Assembly: GCA_002438905.1 (NCBI GenBank)
Contig: DJSA01000098.1
Coordinates: 1 to 12,615, forward strand
Direction of reading: 5' to 3'
DNA: 12,615 bases
Source: Bacteroidales bacterium UBA6346
GTDB lineage: Bacteria; Bacteroidota; Bacteroidia; Bacteroidales; UBA932
The notes below the pieces were generated by a model. It had not been told where the DNA came from. It searched no databases and saw only the letters and a list, made by a program, of their open reading frames with translations. The first letter of the stretch is position 1, and each line of letters opens with the position of its first letter. This document shows positions 1 to 5,663 of this stretch, one piece after another. Both the position numbers and the translations under genes were made by a program.

Positions 1-14
1 ATCTATGTTATTAT

Positions 15-137
15 CTACACCCGCTCCCTCTCCAGCTCCGGAAGCAACAGCTTCACGGCTTTCTTGAGCAAGAGAGCGTCACTCCTCGTGATGTCCGAAA
101 TAATCATCATTCCTCTGCTGTCCTGGTCTATCAACAT
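15..137 (-). CDS. small hypothetical protein (40 aa)
   Basis: A complete ATG-to-TAG reading frame of 40 codons, divergent from the HTH gene. I do not recognise the family. The N-terminal half is mixed (MLIDQDSRGMMII). Residues 20-38 form a plausible amphipathic helix (DALLLKKAVKLLLPELERE), and the end is charged. No signal peptide is visible. Support comes from context: a near-consensus Bacteroidetes promoter (229-260) reads towards it, and a dyad overlapping that promoter sits beside a repressor gene, the layout of a repressor-controlled small gene. There is no Shine-Dalgarno, as is usual in this phylum. The leader would be about 85 nt and includes the TTTA repeat. It could be a chance ORF, with the promoter serving a longer leftward transcript whose main genes lie beyond the window. 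Confidence 0.45.
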   Translation of the reverse strand: MLIDQDSRGMMIISDITRSDALLLKKAVKLLLPELERERV

Positions 138-144
138 AACTTTG
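115..144 (+). promoter_or_regulatory. candidate rightward promoter for the HTH/ATPase/STAS cassette
   Basis: TAACTTTG at 137-144 matches the Bacteroidetes -7 consensus TAnnTTTG. CTG at 115-117 sits 19 nt upstream as an imperfect -33 element (consensus TTG). It would give a ~150-nt leader to the ATG at 300. Its -7 box overlaps the start codon of the small leftward ORF by one base. I found no better match closer to 300. Confidence 0.35.
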
Positions 145-181
145 TGAGTGTTAAGAATTTTACTTACCTTTACAATCTCTA

Positions 182-218
182 TTTATTTATATATTTATTT
201 GTTTATTTATTTATTATC
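182..218. repeat. TTTA tetranucleotide tract
   Basis: An almost uninterrupted run of 4-nt units (TTTA, with TATA and TTTG variants), about nine units long. It lies in the gap between the small leftward ORF and the HTH gene, inside the predicted leaders of both transcripts. Tracts of this kind can change length by slipped-strand mispairing; here that is inference only. Confidence 0.6.
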
Positions 219-228
219 ATTTCGGATG

Positions 229-260
229 CAAATATAGGAGCATTGTTCCTAATATCCAAA
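229..260 (-). promoter_or_regulatory. leftward promoter towards the 40-aa ORF
   Basis: On the minus strand, TTTG at 260-257 and TATATTTG at 236-229 are separated by 20 nt. This matches the Bacteroidetes TTG/TAnnTTTG promoter closely. Predicted transcription start is near 222. The -33 element lies at the centre of the 242-275 dyad, so a protein bound there would block RNA polymerase. Confidence 0.6.
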
Positions 261-275
261 GAAATTAAGAACAAT
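242..275. promoter_or_regulatory. 12-bp dyad, candidate repressor operator
   Basis: ATTGTTCCTAAT (242-253) and ATTAAGAACAAT (264-275) form an inverted repeat with one mismatch across a 10-nt spacer. Half-site centres are 22 bp apart, about two helical turns, so a dimer or pair of dimers could bind one DNA face. The dyad spans the -33 element of the leftward promoter and ends 24 nt before the HTH start codon. It is the best operator candidate for the adjacent repressor. Confidence 0.5.
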
Positions 276-299
276 TTTCAAAGTTTTTTATTGCTAATT

Positions 300-710
300 A
301 TGGACGATTCTATAAAAGAAAGACTTACGGAATTTATTGCATCTCAGAAAATGAGTATCAATAAGTTTGAAAAAGCCTGTGGACTATCGACCGGATATGT
401 TAAAAATATGAGAAAATCAATCTCTCCGGACAAATTAAAGAGCATTGCTCAGACATTCCCTCTGCTTAACCCCGGATGGCTTATGACAGGAGAGGGAACC
501 ATGATTCGCTCTAACATAGGAGAAAATAATTCGGGAGTAGTCATTACAGGAAGCAATCAACTCAACAACAGCCCAATCCACAATGATAATAGGCAATATT
601 ACTCCGACTCCCCCGACGTCCTCAAGGCTCAGATCGAACTCCTCGATGAGCGCATAAAGGAGAAGGACGCCCAGATAAAACAACTTTTAGACATCCTTTC
701 TAAACGATAG
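300..710 (+). CDS. XRE/CI-type helix-turn-helix repressor with C-terminal coiled coil
   Basis: A 136-aa predicted DNA-binding protein. Residues 19-40 (SINKFEKACGLSTGYVKNMR) form the HTH. The NPGWLMTGEG stretch at 57-66 is characteristic of phage CI-like repressors in Bacteroidetes. A polar linker rich in Asn and Ser follows (71-103). Residues 106-134 have heptad-like Leu/Ile spacing (LKAQIELLDERIKEKDAQIKQ), suggesting coiled-coil oligomerisation. There is no S24/LexA peptidase domain, so RecA-driven self-cleavage is not expected. The ATG at 300 was chosen because the upstream extension encodes only low-complexity Phe/Leu/Ile/Tyr residues. The gene heads a tight three-gene cassette, with the ATPase start 6 nt after its stop. 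It probably represses the leftward promoter at 229-260 through the neighbouring dyad (inference). Confidence 0.85.
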   Translation: MDDSIKERLTEFIASQKMSINKFEKACGLSTGYVKNMRKSISPDKLKSIAQTFPLLNPGWLMTGEGTMIRSNIGENNSGVVITGSNQLNNSPIHNDNRQYYSDSPDVLKAQIELLDERIKEKDAQIKQLLDILSKR

Positions 711-716
711 AATGTT

Positions 717-1610
717 ATGAAGATTAGTCCGACAATAAATGTCCGCACCGATAAGTTATCCGGAGGATTCCTGTCGGCAGTAGAGTTCTGCAAAGAACTT
801 ATGTCTGCCGTCGATGGAGATCGCGTGTCATTGTCGAATGTCCGCTTCGTGACACCGTCATTCCTATTGCCGTCGCTTGTATTTATTGAGAAGATGGACA
901 GGAAGCCGGAATTCACCGATGCAAGTTCCTATCTGAACGCTATGAGCTTCTGTTCCGGAGGCATCGATGCCTCCTCCATGAGGGATTCGGAATTCAAAGG
1001 GTTCATCTCCGGATTTGCCGGAGGTTCATATATCCCGATTATAAAATTTCCTACAGACTTGAACGGGTTGGATAAACGCGATGCCATTCTCTCATCCGTT
1101 CATTCAATTCTGGTCCGGCAAAGCAAATTCGGGCACAATGTCGAGAACGGTTTGAGATACATTATCGGAGAATCGGTTGACAACATCGTTGAGCACTCCC
1201 GCTCAAAATATGGCTACATCACAGCTCAAAGCTACCCGGACAAAGGCTATACCGACATTTGCATAGCCGACACCGGTGGAACGATTTTAGGCAGCTACGC
1301 AGACAACCCACGAACAGCCGGTATTGAATCAGACATTGAAGCCATTCAATCCGCTGTGTCTGGAATCTCAGCAAAGAACCTCCCGGAAGCCGAGAATCGA
1401 GGATATGGTCTGCGGACGACAATCGGGATGCTGACGAAGGGACTTGACGGAGAATACCTGCTGGCTTCAGGAGATGCGCTGTTCGCAGCAACAGGGAAAG
1501 CATCGCAGTTCATTGAGTTGCCTTGGGGAATGCGGTTCTGCGGAACGGTCATCGCTTTCCGCATTCCGGAAAATATGACTAATTTTAACTACATGAAATA
1601 CATTGCGTGA
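717..1610 (+). CDS. GHKL-family ATPase (HATPase_c) with N-terminal STAS-like domain
   Basis: A 297-aa predicted soluble ATP-binding protein of the GHKL (gyrase/Hsp90/histidine kinase/MutL) superfamily. The N box is clear at 151-161 (GESVDNIVEHS: E152, D155, N156). A G1-like box follows at 185-190 (DTGGTI), and a G2 box at 227-232 (NRGYGL). A final strand is visible at 276-283 (GTVIAFRI). In the G1 box the second glycine of the usual DxGxG is Thr189. There is no His phospho-acceptor, sensor or membrane segment, so this is not an ordinary sensor kinase; the layout is nearer to SpoIIAB/RsbW-type anti-sigma kinases. Residues 1 to about 110 are not ATPase and align without gaps with the downstream STAS protein around residues 37-49 (V42, F44, T46, S48, F49 shared). 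The start is 6 nt after the HTH stop, and the STAS gene begins 1 nt after this stop, implying co-translation. Confidence 0.85.
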   Translation: MKISPTINVRTDKLSGGFLSAVEFCKELMSAVDGDRVSLSNVRFVTPSFLLPSLVFIEKMDRKPEFTDASSYLNAMSFCSGGIDASSMRDSEFKGFISGFAGGSYIPIIKFPTDLNGLDKRDAILSSVHSILVRQSKFGHNVENGLRYIIGESVDNIVEHSRSKYGYITAQSYPDKGYTDICIADTGGTILGSYADNPRTAGIESDIEAIQSAVSGISAKNLPEAENRGYGLRTTIGMLTKGLDGEYLLASGDALFAATGKASQFIELPWGMRFCGTVIAFRIPENMTNFNYMKYIA

Positions 1611-1611
1611 T

Positions 1612-1965
1612 ATGGAAACGATTTACATAAAAGACCTTGCTGGTCGTGACATTTTAGGCAGGATTGCAGCTCACGACATCCTTGCTGCAGCGTATAATTG
1701 CAGGGACAACGATGTTGTCTTGGATTTTGACGACGTGCAGTTCACCACCAGAAGTTTCATGGACGAGTTTTATAACGAAGTTCGCAAAGCGTCCTCTTCT
1801 GGACTGAAGATTTCTTTGACAAACATGTCCGACGATCTCAAGCAAATGTACTCGGCCGTATCCAAGACCCAGAAGGGCGGCACTGTGAAGATAACGATGA
1901 AACCATATTCCAGACCCAAAACGATTGCGGATATGGAACGCATTTTCGCGCAGATGTCGATATAA
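1612..1965 (+). CDS. STAS-like domain protein (DUF4325 type)
   Basis: A 117-aa single-domain protein. The segment VVLDFDDVQFTTRSFMDEF (35-53) is the hallmark of STAS-like DUF4325 proteins: a hydrophobic strand, an acidic turn, then TTRSF leading into a helix. In classical STAS anti-anti-sigma factors this turn carries the phosphorylated Ser/Thr, so T45, T46 or S48 are candidate phospho-sites (inference). A second strand at 65-69 (LKISL) leads to the NMSDDLKQMY helix. The TTG at 1603 is in frame, but the ATG at 1612 is preferred: it lies 1 nt after the ATPase stop and gives the normal family N-terminus. The ATPase next door is the expected partner, as in SpoIIAA/SpoIIAB or RsbV/RsbW. No sigma factor gene is present in the window. 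Confidence 0.8.
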   Translation: METIYIKDLAGRDILGRIAAHDILAAAYNCRDNDVVLDFDDVQFTTRSFMDEFYNEVRKASSSGLKISLTNMSDDLKQMYSAVSKTQKGGTVKITMKPYSRPKTIADMERIFAQMSI

Positions 1966-1979
1966 CAGATGTCGATATA
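1951..1979 (+). repeat. tandem 14-bp duplication at the STAS stop codon
   Basis: CAGATGTCGATATA occurs at 1951-1964 and again at 1966-1979, with one A between, a 15-bp period. The first copy encodes the last residues (QMSI) and supplies TA of the TAA stop. The second lies just beyond the stop. It looks like a recent slippage duplication that did not alter the protein. Confidence 0.85.
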
Positions 1980-2018
1980 GTTGTCACATCAGACAGAGCA
2001 TCCTCCGGTACGGAAGCA

Positions 2019-2346
2019 CTAAGCCATCGATGACAAAAGACAGAAGATTAGTATGCCGATGATGATTTCTGCAATGAATATCCAAACAGCACGATGATAA
2101 CACACAATGCGACGTTCGTTCACTCGTTTGTTGTCGTCGATGGCATTTTGCGCCCCCATAAGCAACGAAACCTTGTAATTTCTTGCCTGATAAGCGACAT
2201 CAATACCCAGAAGATTGGAACAAGTGCTGTCCTGAAGCCCGATTCTCGGCTCAACCCCCCGGTGTTCTATTGCGCTGCCCGAATTGGATACCGAAAATGA
2301 TGATTGCAGAAGGGGCAATGAGCATAGCGAGGGCATAAACGGCCAT
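2019..2346 (-). pseudogene. small two-TM membrane protein interrupted by +1 frameshift in a G6 tract
   Basis: Two overlapping minus-strand frames each hold half of a plausible membrane protein. From the ATG at 2346 the first frame encodes a hydrophobic helix (MAVYALAMLIAPSAIIIFGI) and stops at 2251, just after six Gs (minus strand of 2255-2260). Removing one G joins it to the second frame, giving 108 aa. That protein has a polar middle (VEPRIGLQDSTC..., then NAIDDNKRVNERR) and a second TM helix near residues 86-104 (AVWIFIAEIIIGILIFCLL). I do not recognise the family. A promoter matching the Bacteroidetes consensus lies at 2440-2470, giving a leader of about 87 nt. The state could be a true pseudogene, a phase-off variant of a slippery tract, a programmed shift, or a sequencing error. 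It is convergent with the STAS gene, leaving a 53-nt gap. Confidence 0.6.
2255..2260 (-). repeat. G6 homopolymer at the frameshift site
   Basis: Six Cs on the plus strand (six Gs in the coding sense) sit exactly where the two halves of the small membrane protein change frame. One base fewer restores an uninterrupted 108-aa reading frame. Confidence 0.7.
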
Positions 2347-2439
2347 TATCAATGATACACTCCAACCGCCGGGAAAGAGGAGGCATTGGGACGTATGATT
2401 TTTTACGGCACATAATCAACAATTTTTATGAATTTATGG

Positions 2440-2470
2440 CAAAATTAAGCATAAACAATGATGTTACAAA
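2440..2470 (-). promoter_or_regulatory. leftward promoter for the two-TM membrane protein
   Basis: On the minus strand, TTTG (2470-2467) and TAATTTTG (2447-2440) are separated by 19 nt, matching the Bacteroidetes -33/-7 consensus. Transcription would start near 2433, about 87 nt before the ATG at 2346. An intact promoter in front of a broken gene suggests the break is recent or reversible. Confidence 0.6.
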
Positions 2471-2484
2471 TACCCTAAAAAGTT

Positions 2485-2530
2485 GGCGGAGAGATTTTTA
2501 CTCTCCGCCGTCCCGGAGCTGTAACGGGAC
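2485..2530. other. two adjacent perfect hairpins
   Basis: GGCGGAGAG (2485-2493) pairs with CTCTCCGCC (2501-2509) across a 7-nt AT loop. Immediately after, GTCCCG (2510-2515) pairs with CGGGAC (2525-2530). In the leftward direction the first stem is followed by AACTTTTTAGG, so it could be a back-up terminator shielding the 2440-2470 promoter from read-through. No rightward U-tract is present. Confidence 0.5.
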
Positions 2531-2650
2531 AAAATTAACGAAAAATGGCCGAAAATGCCAATAATCGCCCAAAGTTTGCAATTGATTATGAATAAGTTAG
2601 ACAAAACAGAGACCCCCGCAAAAATCTCCTTCTCTCCGCTAGGAAGAAAT

Positions 2651-2694
2651 AAAGCTGTTTAAGATTTGGTCCACGCCAATGCTTAAGCAGCTTT
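2651..2694 (-). terminator. intrinsic terminator of the plsC-apt-SDR operon
   Basis: AAAGCTGTTTAAG (2651-2663) pairs with CTTAAGCAGCTTT (2682-2694), 13 bp with one G-U wobble in the transcript. An inner TTGG/CCAA extension closes a 6-nt loop. On the minus strand it starts 5 nt after the SDR stop codon and is followed by a U-rich stretch (TTTATTTCTTCC). The plus-strand flank is also T-rich, so it may work in both directions. Confidence 0.8.
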
Positions 2695-2699
2695 TCTTG

Positions 2700-3422
2700 T
2701 TACACCTTGATTCGCTCCCAGATGAAGTCGGGAATAAGGCGCCAGACGAAACAGAGAATCTTGTAACGCCAGTCAATGACTATCACGCGATGGTGGTGGA
2801 GAAGGCCGCGGACGATGTGTTCGGCAACGTAGTCTGGACGCATCTGCATTGGGTAGTCGTGATGGATGAAGTCAGTCGAGACAAAGCCGGGGCGAATGTC
2901 GGAAAAGGAGATGCTGAGGCGCTCACTATGGGCGAGTTGGGAAAGAGCCTGAAGATAGGTCCACTGAAAACGCTTGGTCGAGGAATAGGATGCCGATGGA
3001 GCCAAGCCCTTGCAGCCGGCAACGCTGGTGATGGCCGCAATATGTCCCTTGCCGCCATGCTCGCGAAACCACCTGAAAGCCGCGTCTATCATCATCGTAA
3101 ATCCAAGGACATTGGTAAGAACCGTACGCGTCTCTATCTCCCGCAGGAGTTCGCGGTTCTGGTTGCCATAGCCGGAACTCAAAAGGAAAAGATCCATGCC
3201 GCCAAGTTTATCTATCAGAAGGTTGAGACGTTCATCCGCCTCATCCTCTGTAACGTCAATGACCTCCGTCACGACTCGTCCGGGATGCGACTCCTCGAGT
3301 TCACGAAGCAGTCCCTCACGGCGTCCTGCCACGCCCACCATCCATCCTTCACGCACGAGAATGTGCACGACTTCCTTCCCCATCCCAGAAGTTCCGCCTA
3401 TTACAATAGCTTTTTTCCCCAT
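2700..3422 (-). CDS. short-chain dehydrogenase/reductase (SDR) family protein
   Basis: A 240-aa NAD(P)-dependent oxidoreductase of the classical SDR fold; the substrate cannot be told. The N-terminal Rossmann motif is GGTSGMG at 9-15. The usual NAG strand-4 motif appears as SSGYG (82-86), a divergence. N104 is in the expected structural position. The catalytic Ser is S133 (ITSVAG), and YSSTK at 146-150 supplies the catalytic Tyr and Lys. Residues 216-236 are hydrophobic and basic, ending WERIKV, as in SDRs with a membrane-associated tail. The ATG at 3422 begins directly at the MGKKAIVIGG strand; the 26 upstream codons look like leader. It is the third gene of a leftward operon, 74 nt after apt, and ends at a strong terminator. 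Confidence 0.88.
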   Translation of the reverse strand: MGKKAIVIGGTSGMGKEVVHILVREGWMVGVAGRREGLLRELEESHPGRVVTEVIDVTEDEADERLNLLIDKLGGMDLFLLSSGYGNQNRELLREIETRTVLTNVLGFTMMIDAAFRWFREHGGKGHIAAITSVAGCKGLAPSASYSSTKRFQWTYLQALSQLAHSERLSISFSDIRPGFVSTDFIHHDYPMQMRPDYVAEHIVRGLLHHHRVIVIDWRYKILCFVWRLIPDFIWERIKV

Positions 3423-3496
3423 AGTCCTTAATATTAAATAATATCCGATGTCTACCCTTTTCGAGACCTCCTCAAACGATGAGAGACACCCATGTG

Positions 3497-4066
3497 TCAA
3501 TCATTAAGGTGAATGAGCGAAGCAACGGGAGCAATCTTCGTGAGATGGTCAGCTCCGTGCAGGTCATCAATCTCAACAAGGAAGACAAATTTCTTCACCG
3601 CCACCCTATATTCTACGCCATCCTTCATAACCGGTGTCTCCATAAGGGACTGCGCAAGAGCCTCAGCCGTGCCGCCTGTCGCGAGAATGTCATCGAGAAT
3701 GGTCACCTCTAGCACATTTCCGGATAAGGGACCTGCCGCGACATCGCTCTTTCGGTAGAAAAGTTTGTCGGCACCATATTCCTTCATTATCTCGACACCG
3801 ACAAGATCCCCCTCGGAAAACGGAAGTTTCCCAGACTTGCGGACCGGGATTATATTGCTCACTATGCCGTCCGTCATCAGAAGAGGGGTACCGAAAAGAA
3901 AGCCGCGAGCCTCTGGTACAGCGAGGTTCGGAGTTTCAACTAGGGCGTCAAGTTCGGAAACTACCTCACGGAACACCTCTTTTGAATATAGGAATGGCAT
4001 GATGTCAATGAAATTGATGCCCTCCTTCGGAAAATCTTTGTAAAAATTAAGTTTATCTTGTAACAT
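3497..4066 (-). CDS. apt: adenine phosphoribosyltransferase
   Basis: A 189-aa type I phosphoribosyltransferase. It makes AMP from adenine and PRPP in cytoplasmic purine salvage (EC 2.4.2.7). The N-terminal FPKEGINFIDIMP segment (12-24) and PEARGF (51-56) are APRT signatures. The PRPP-binding loop is VTILDDILATGGTA (121-134), with the acidic pair D125 and D126. Length is slightly above the usual ~170-180 aa because of an insertion near 143-152 (ETPVMKDG). Its stop lies 74 nt before the SDR start. Its own start is 5 nt after the PlsC-domain gene, so it is very probably co-transcribed from the 5539-5570 promoter. A short hairpin (3485-3498, GACAC/GTGTC) overlaps the stop codon but has no U-tract. 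Confidence 0.95.
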   Translation of the reverse strand: MLQDKLNFYKDFPKEGINFIDIMPFLYSKEVFREVVSELDALVETPNLAVPEARGFLFGTPLLMTDGIVSNIIPVRKSGKLPFSEGDLVGVEIMKEYGADKLFYRKSDVAAGPLSGNVLEVTILDDILATGGTAEALAQSLMETPVMKDGVEYRVAVKKFVFLVEIDDLHGADHLTKIAPVASLIHLND

Positions 4067-4071
4067 ATTGA

Positions 4072-5514
4072 CTATTTGTTATTTTCATTTTTATAGAAGA
4101 CGTTCTGCACACATTCCCTAACCTCGGAGACAATTTCCACAAGCCGTCGGTCTTGACGGAATTTGAATTCGGAAACAGACAGCCGGACAGCCTTGAACCA
4201 GTCATGCGCAAAAGTGTAGGCAGGGCAGAACAGCAGGAGCAGCAGCACAGACACCCACCAAAGACGTCCCGGAATTCCGGTGAAGAGAATAGTTGCCCAG
4301 ACAATGGCAAGCAGCGGAAGCGTCAGTGCCGCAACGGCATAACGCAGCGATATCAGAAACGCACGATCAGTCTGTACACGGCAGAGAACTTCGGCAAGCA
4401 GCAGCACTGGAGATGTGACCAAGATCGAAAAGATCCAGTATGGAAAAGTCAGCGCCAAAAACATGATTCCAAGAGCCTTGGAGCCGGAGCAATGTTTCAA
4501 GAAGAAAAACTGCGGCCGAAAGTCTACAGAGTATGACGCAGCGCTTATACGCGAACGCATGCGAATTGAGAAAGCCTCCGATCCAAGCCTCACAAGACGG
4601 CCATATTCAGGGCTTCCACTGTCCCGAAGCGAATAAAGCCATTCTGCTGCAGCCTTGTCCCGAATCATTCTGTCATATAGGCTGAACTTCCCGCATATCA
4701 TTGCGTTCCTATCCCTTTTTCCAAGAGTCCCAATCCGCGCAGGTGAGTTGCTGAGGCTGTCCTCCGAGACAATGCGGCAGATTTCAAGAACGCCGTCATA
4801 ATCAGCATCATCGTCAATGCTAAGATACAGAGACTTCAACTCGGAAGCCAGTTCTTCACGCATCGCGTTCATTAGTTCAGGTTGCGTCAACCCCGTGTGT
4901 GCTCTACGAAATTCACTGACATTCATCGCCCTACCCACATTGAGAAGCATTGATGTCCTGTAGCGGTAGTAGTTTCCATATTCGATGCCGACAGGCACAA
5001 TCATCATAGGCATCCGCTCGTCAAGTTTGTCGTCAGCCATCAGCGCGACACGAAAAATGCCCTTACGAAGGGGCAGCAGAGAATGCCGGTCCCTCTGGGT
5101 GCCTTCCGCCATAATGCAATAGGGAATGCCGTCACAGAGTCTGTCTGACACGGCGCTCATAATGTCCTCATTTTCCTCAAGATGGCTATAGCCATCACGA
5201 ATGCGCATCACAGGTGTGACATAAAGAAACCTTAGTAGCCCTCTCAACAAAGGTATACGGAACATGTCGGCACGCGCAGCAAAAATCATAGGAGCGAACC
5301 GCCTACCCAGACTCATTGCGGCAAGCGGATCCATAAGCCCATTAGTATGATTTGGAGCGAAAATGACGGCACAATCTTTAGGGATATTTTCGAGCCCGAC
5401 ATATTGTACCCGCGAATATGACGCAAGGAATGCAGGATCAGCGTATGCCCGCAGCAACCGGTATCCGAGTCCGGGTTTTCGACGAATCTTGAATTTTTCT
5501 GAATCCTGTGTCAT
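4072..5514 (-). CDS. PlsC-domain acyltransferase with C-terminal membrane region
   Basis: A 480-aa protein of the lysophosphatidate/glycerol-phosphate acyltransferase superfamily, likely acting on a phospholipid or related acceptor at the inner membrane. The catalytic block is PNHTNGLMDP (54-63). The His-Asp spacing is five residues (H56, D62) rather than the textbook four; I recall NHxNALMD-type blocks in Bacteroidetes homologues. The second block is MAEGTQRDRH (135-144) and a third VPVGIEYG (173-180). Residues 181-340 are polar and unassigned. Hydrophobic stretches at about 347-377, 392-412 and 417-434 suggest three C-terminal TM helices, before a basic tail. This is longer than a plain PlsC (~240 aa). 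The ATG at 5514 is chosen over an upstream one because the promoter at 5539-5570 predicts a start near 5532. First gene of the plsC-apt-SDR operon. Confidence 0.85.
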   Translation of the reverse strand: MTQDSEKFKIRRKPGLGYRLLRAYADPAFLASYSRVQYVGLENIPKDCAVIFAPNHTNGLMDPLAAMSLGRRFAPMIFAARADMFRIPLLRGLLRFLYVTPVMRIRDGYSHLEENEDIMSAVSDRLCDGIPYCIMAEGTQRDRHSLLPLRKGIFRVALMADDKLDERMPMMIVPVGIEYGNYYRYRTSMLLNVGRAMNVSEFRRAHTGLTQPELMNAMREELASELKSLYLSIDDDADYDGVLEICRIVSEDSLSNSPARIGTLGKRDRNAMICGKFSLYDRMIRDKAAAEWLYSLRDSGSPEYGRLVRLGSEAFSIRMRSRISAASYSVDFRPQFFFLKHCSGSKALGIMFLALTFPYWIFSILVTSPVLLLAEVLCRVQTDRAFLISLRYAVAALTLPLLAIVWATILFTGIPGRLWWVSVLLLLLFCPAYTFAHDWFKAVRLSVSEFKFRQDRRLVEIVSEVRECVQNVFYKNENNK

Positions 5515-5538
5515 TTTTCCGTTGTCAGCACAGGTGTA

Positions 5539-5570
5539 CAAAGATACTCGGTGTTTTATTCTTTTACAAA
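5539..5570 (-). promoter_or_regulatory. promoter of the PlsC-domain/apt/SDR operon
   Basis: On the minus strand, TTTG (5570-5567) and TATCTTTG (5546-5539) are separated by 20 nt, a near-ideal Bacteroidetes promoter. The predicted start near 5532 leaves an ~18-nt leader and supports the ATG at 5514. Confidence 0.75.
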
Positions 5571-5580
5571 TATTTTGTAG

Positions 5581-5588
5581 TAAATTTG
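5581..5588 (+). promoter_or_regulatory. -7 element of the TldE/PmbA gene promoter
   Basis: TAAATTTG matches TAnnTTTG, followed by GCGG. No clear TTG is found ~20 nt upstream. It lies only 10 nt from the -33 element of the divergent operon promoter, so the two polymerases would compete. Predicted leader to the ATG at 5664 is about 70 nt. Confidence 0.5.
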
Positions 5589-5663
5589 CGGAGGGACCCC
5601 CGTTGAGATGCCCTGAAAGCTGGGATTGCCTCGATGGGATGTTGAACACTTACTGAACATTAA

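Larger units (their letters stand above)
2347..2699. other. intergenic region with promoter, paired hairpins and terminator
   Basis: No convincing gene is present in these 353 nt. They hold the leftward promoter of the broken membrane protein (2440-2470), two adjacent hairpins (2485-2509, 2510-2530) and the terminator of the SDR operon (2651-2694). A 70-codon plus-strand frame (2352-2564) runs through the hairpins and has no recognisable features. A partial inverted copy of the 2486-2499 sequence occurs at 2639-2618. Confidence 0.6.

Noticed and set aside
144..299. N-terminal extension of the HTH protein from a GTG at 144
   Set aside because: The 52 added residues are a translation of the AT-rich TTTA tract (Phe/Leu/Ile/Tyr) and the protein family starts at the MDDSIKERL segment.
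2352..2564. 70-codon plus-strand open frame
   Set aside because: It runs through two perfect hairpins and a minus-strand promoter and has no domain-like composition.
2679..3431. 250-codon plus-strand open frame
   Set aside because: It is antisense to the SDR gene, whose Rossmann and YxxxK motifs are clear; its protein is low in structure-like pattern.
5515..5649. 45-residue N-terminal extension of the PlsC-domain protein
   Set aside because: It would include the operon's own promoter (5539-5570); the start at 5514 fits the predicted transcript.
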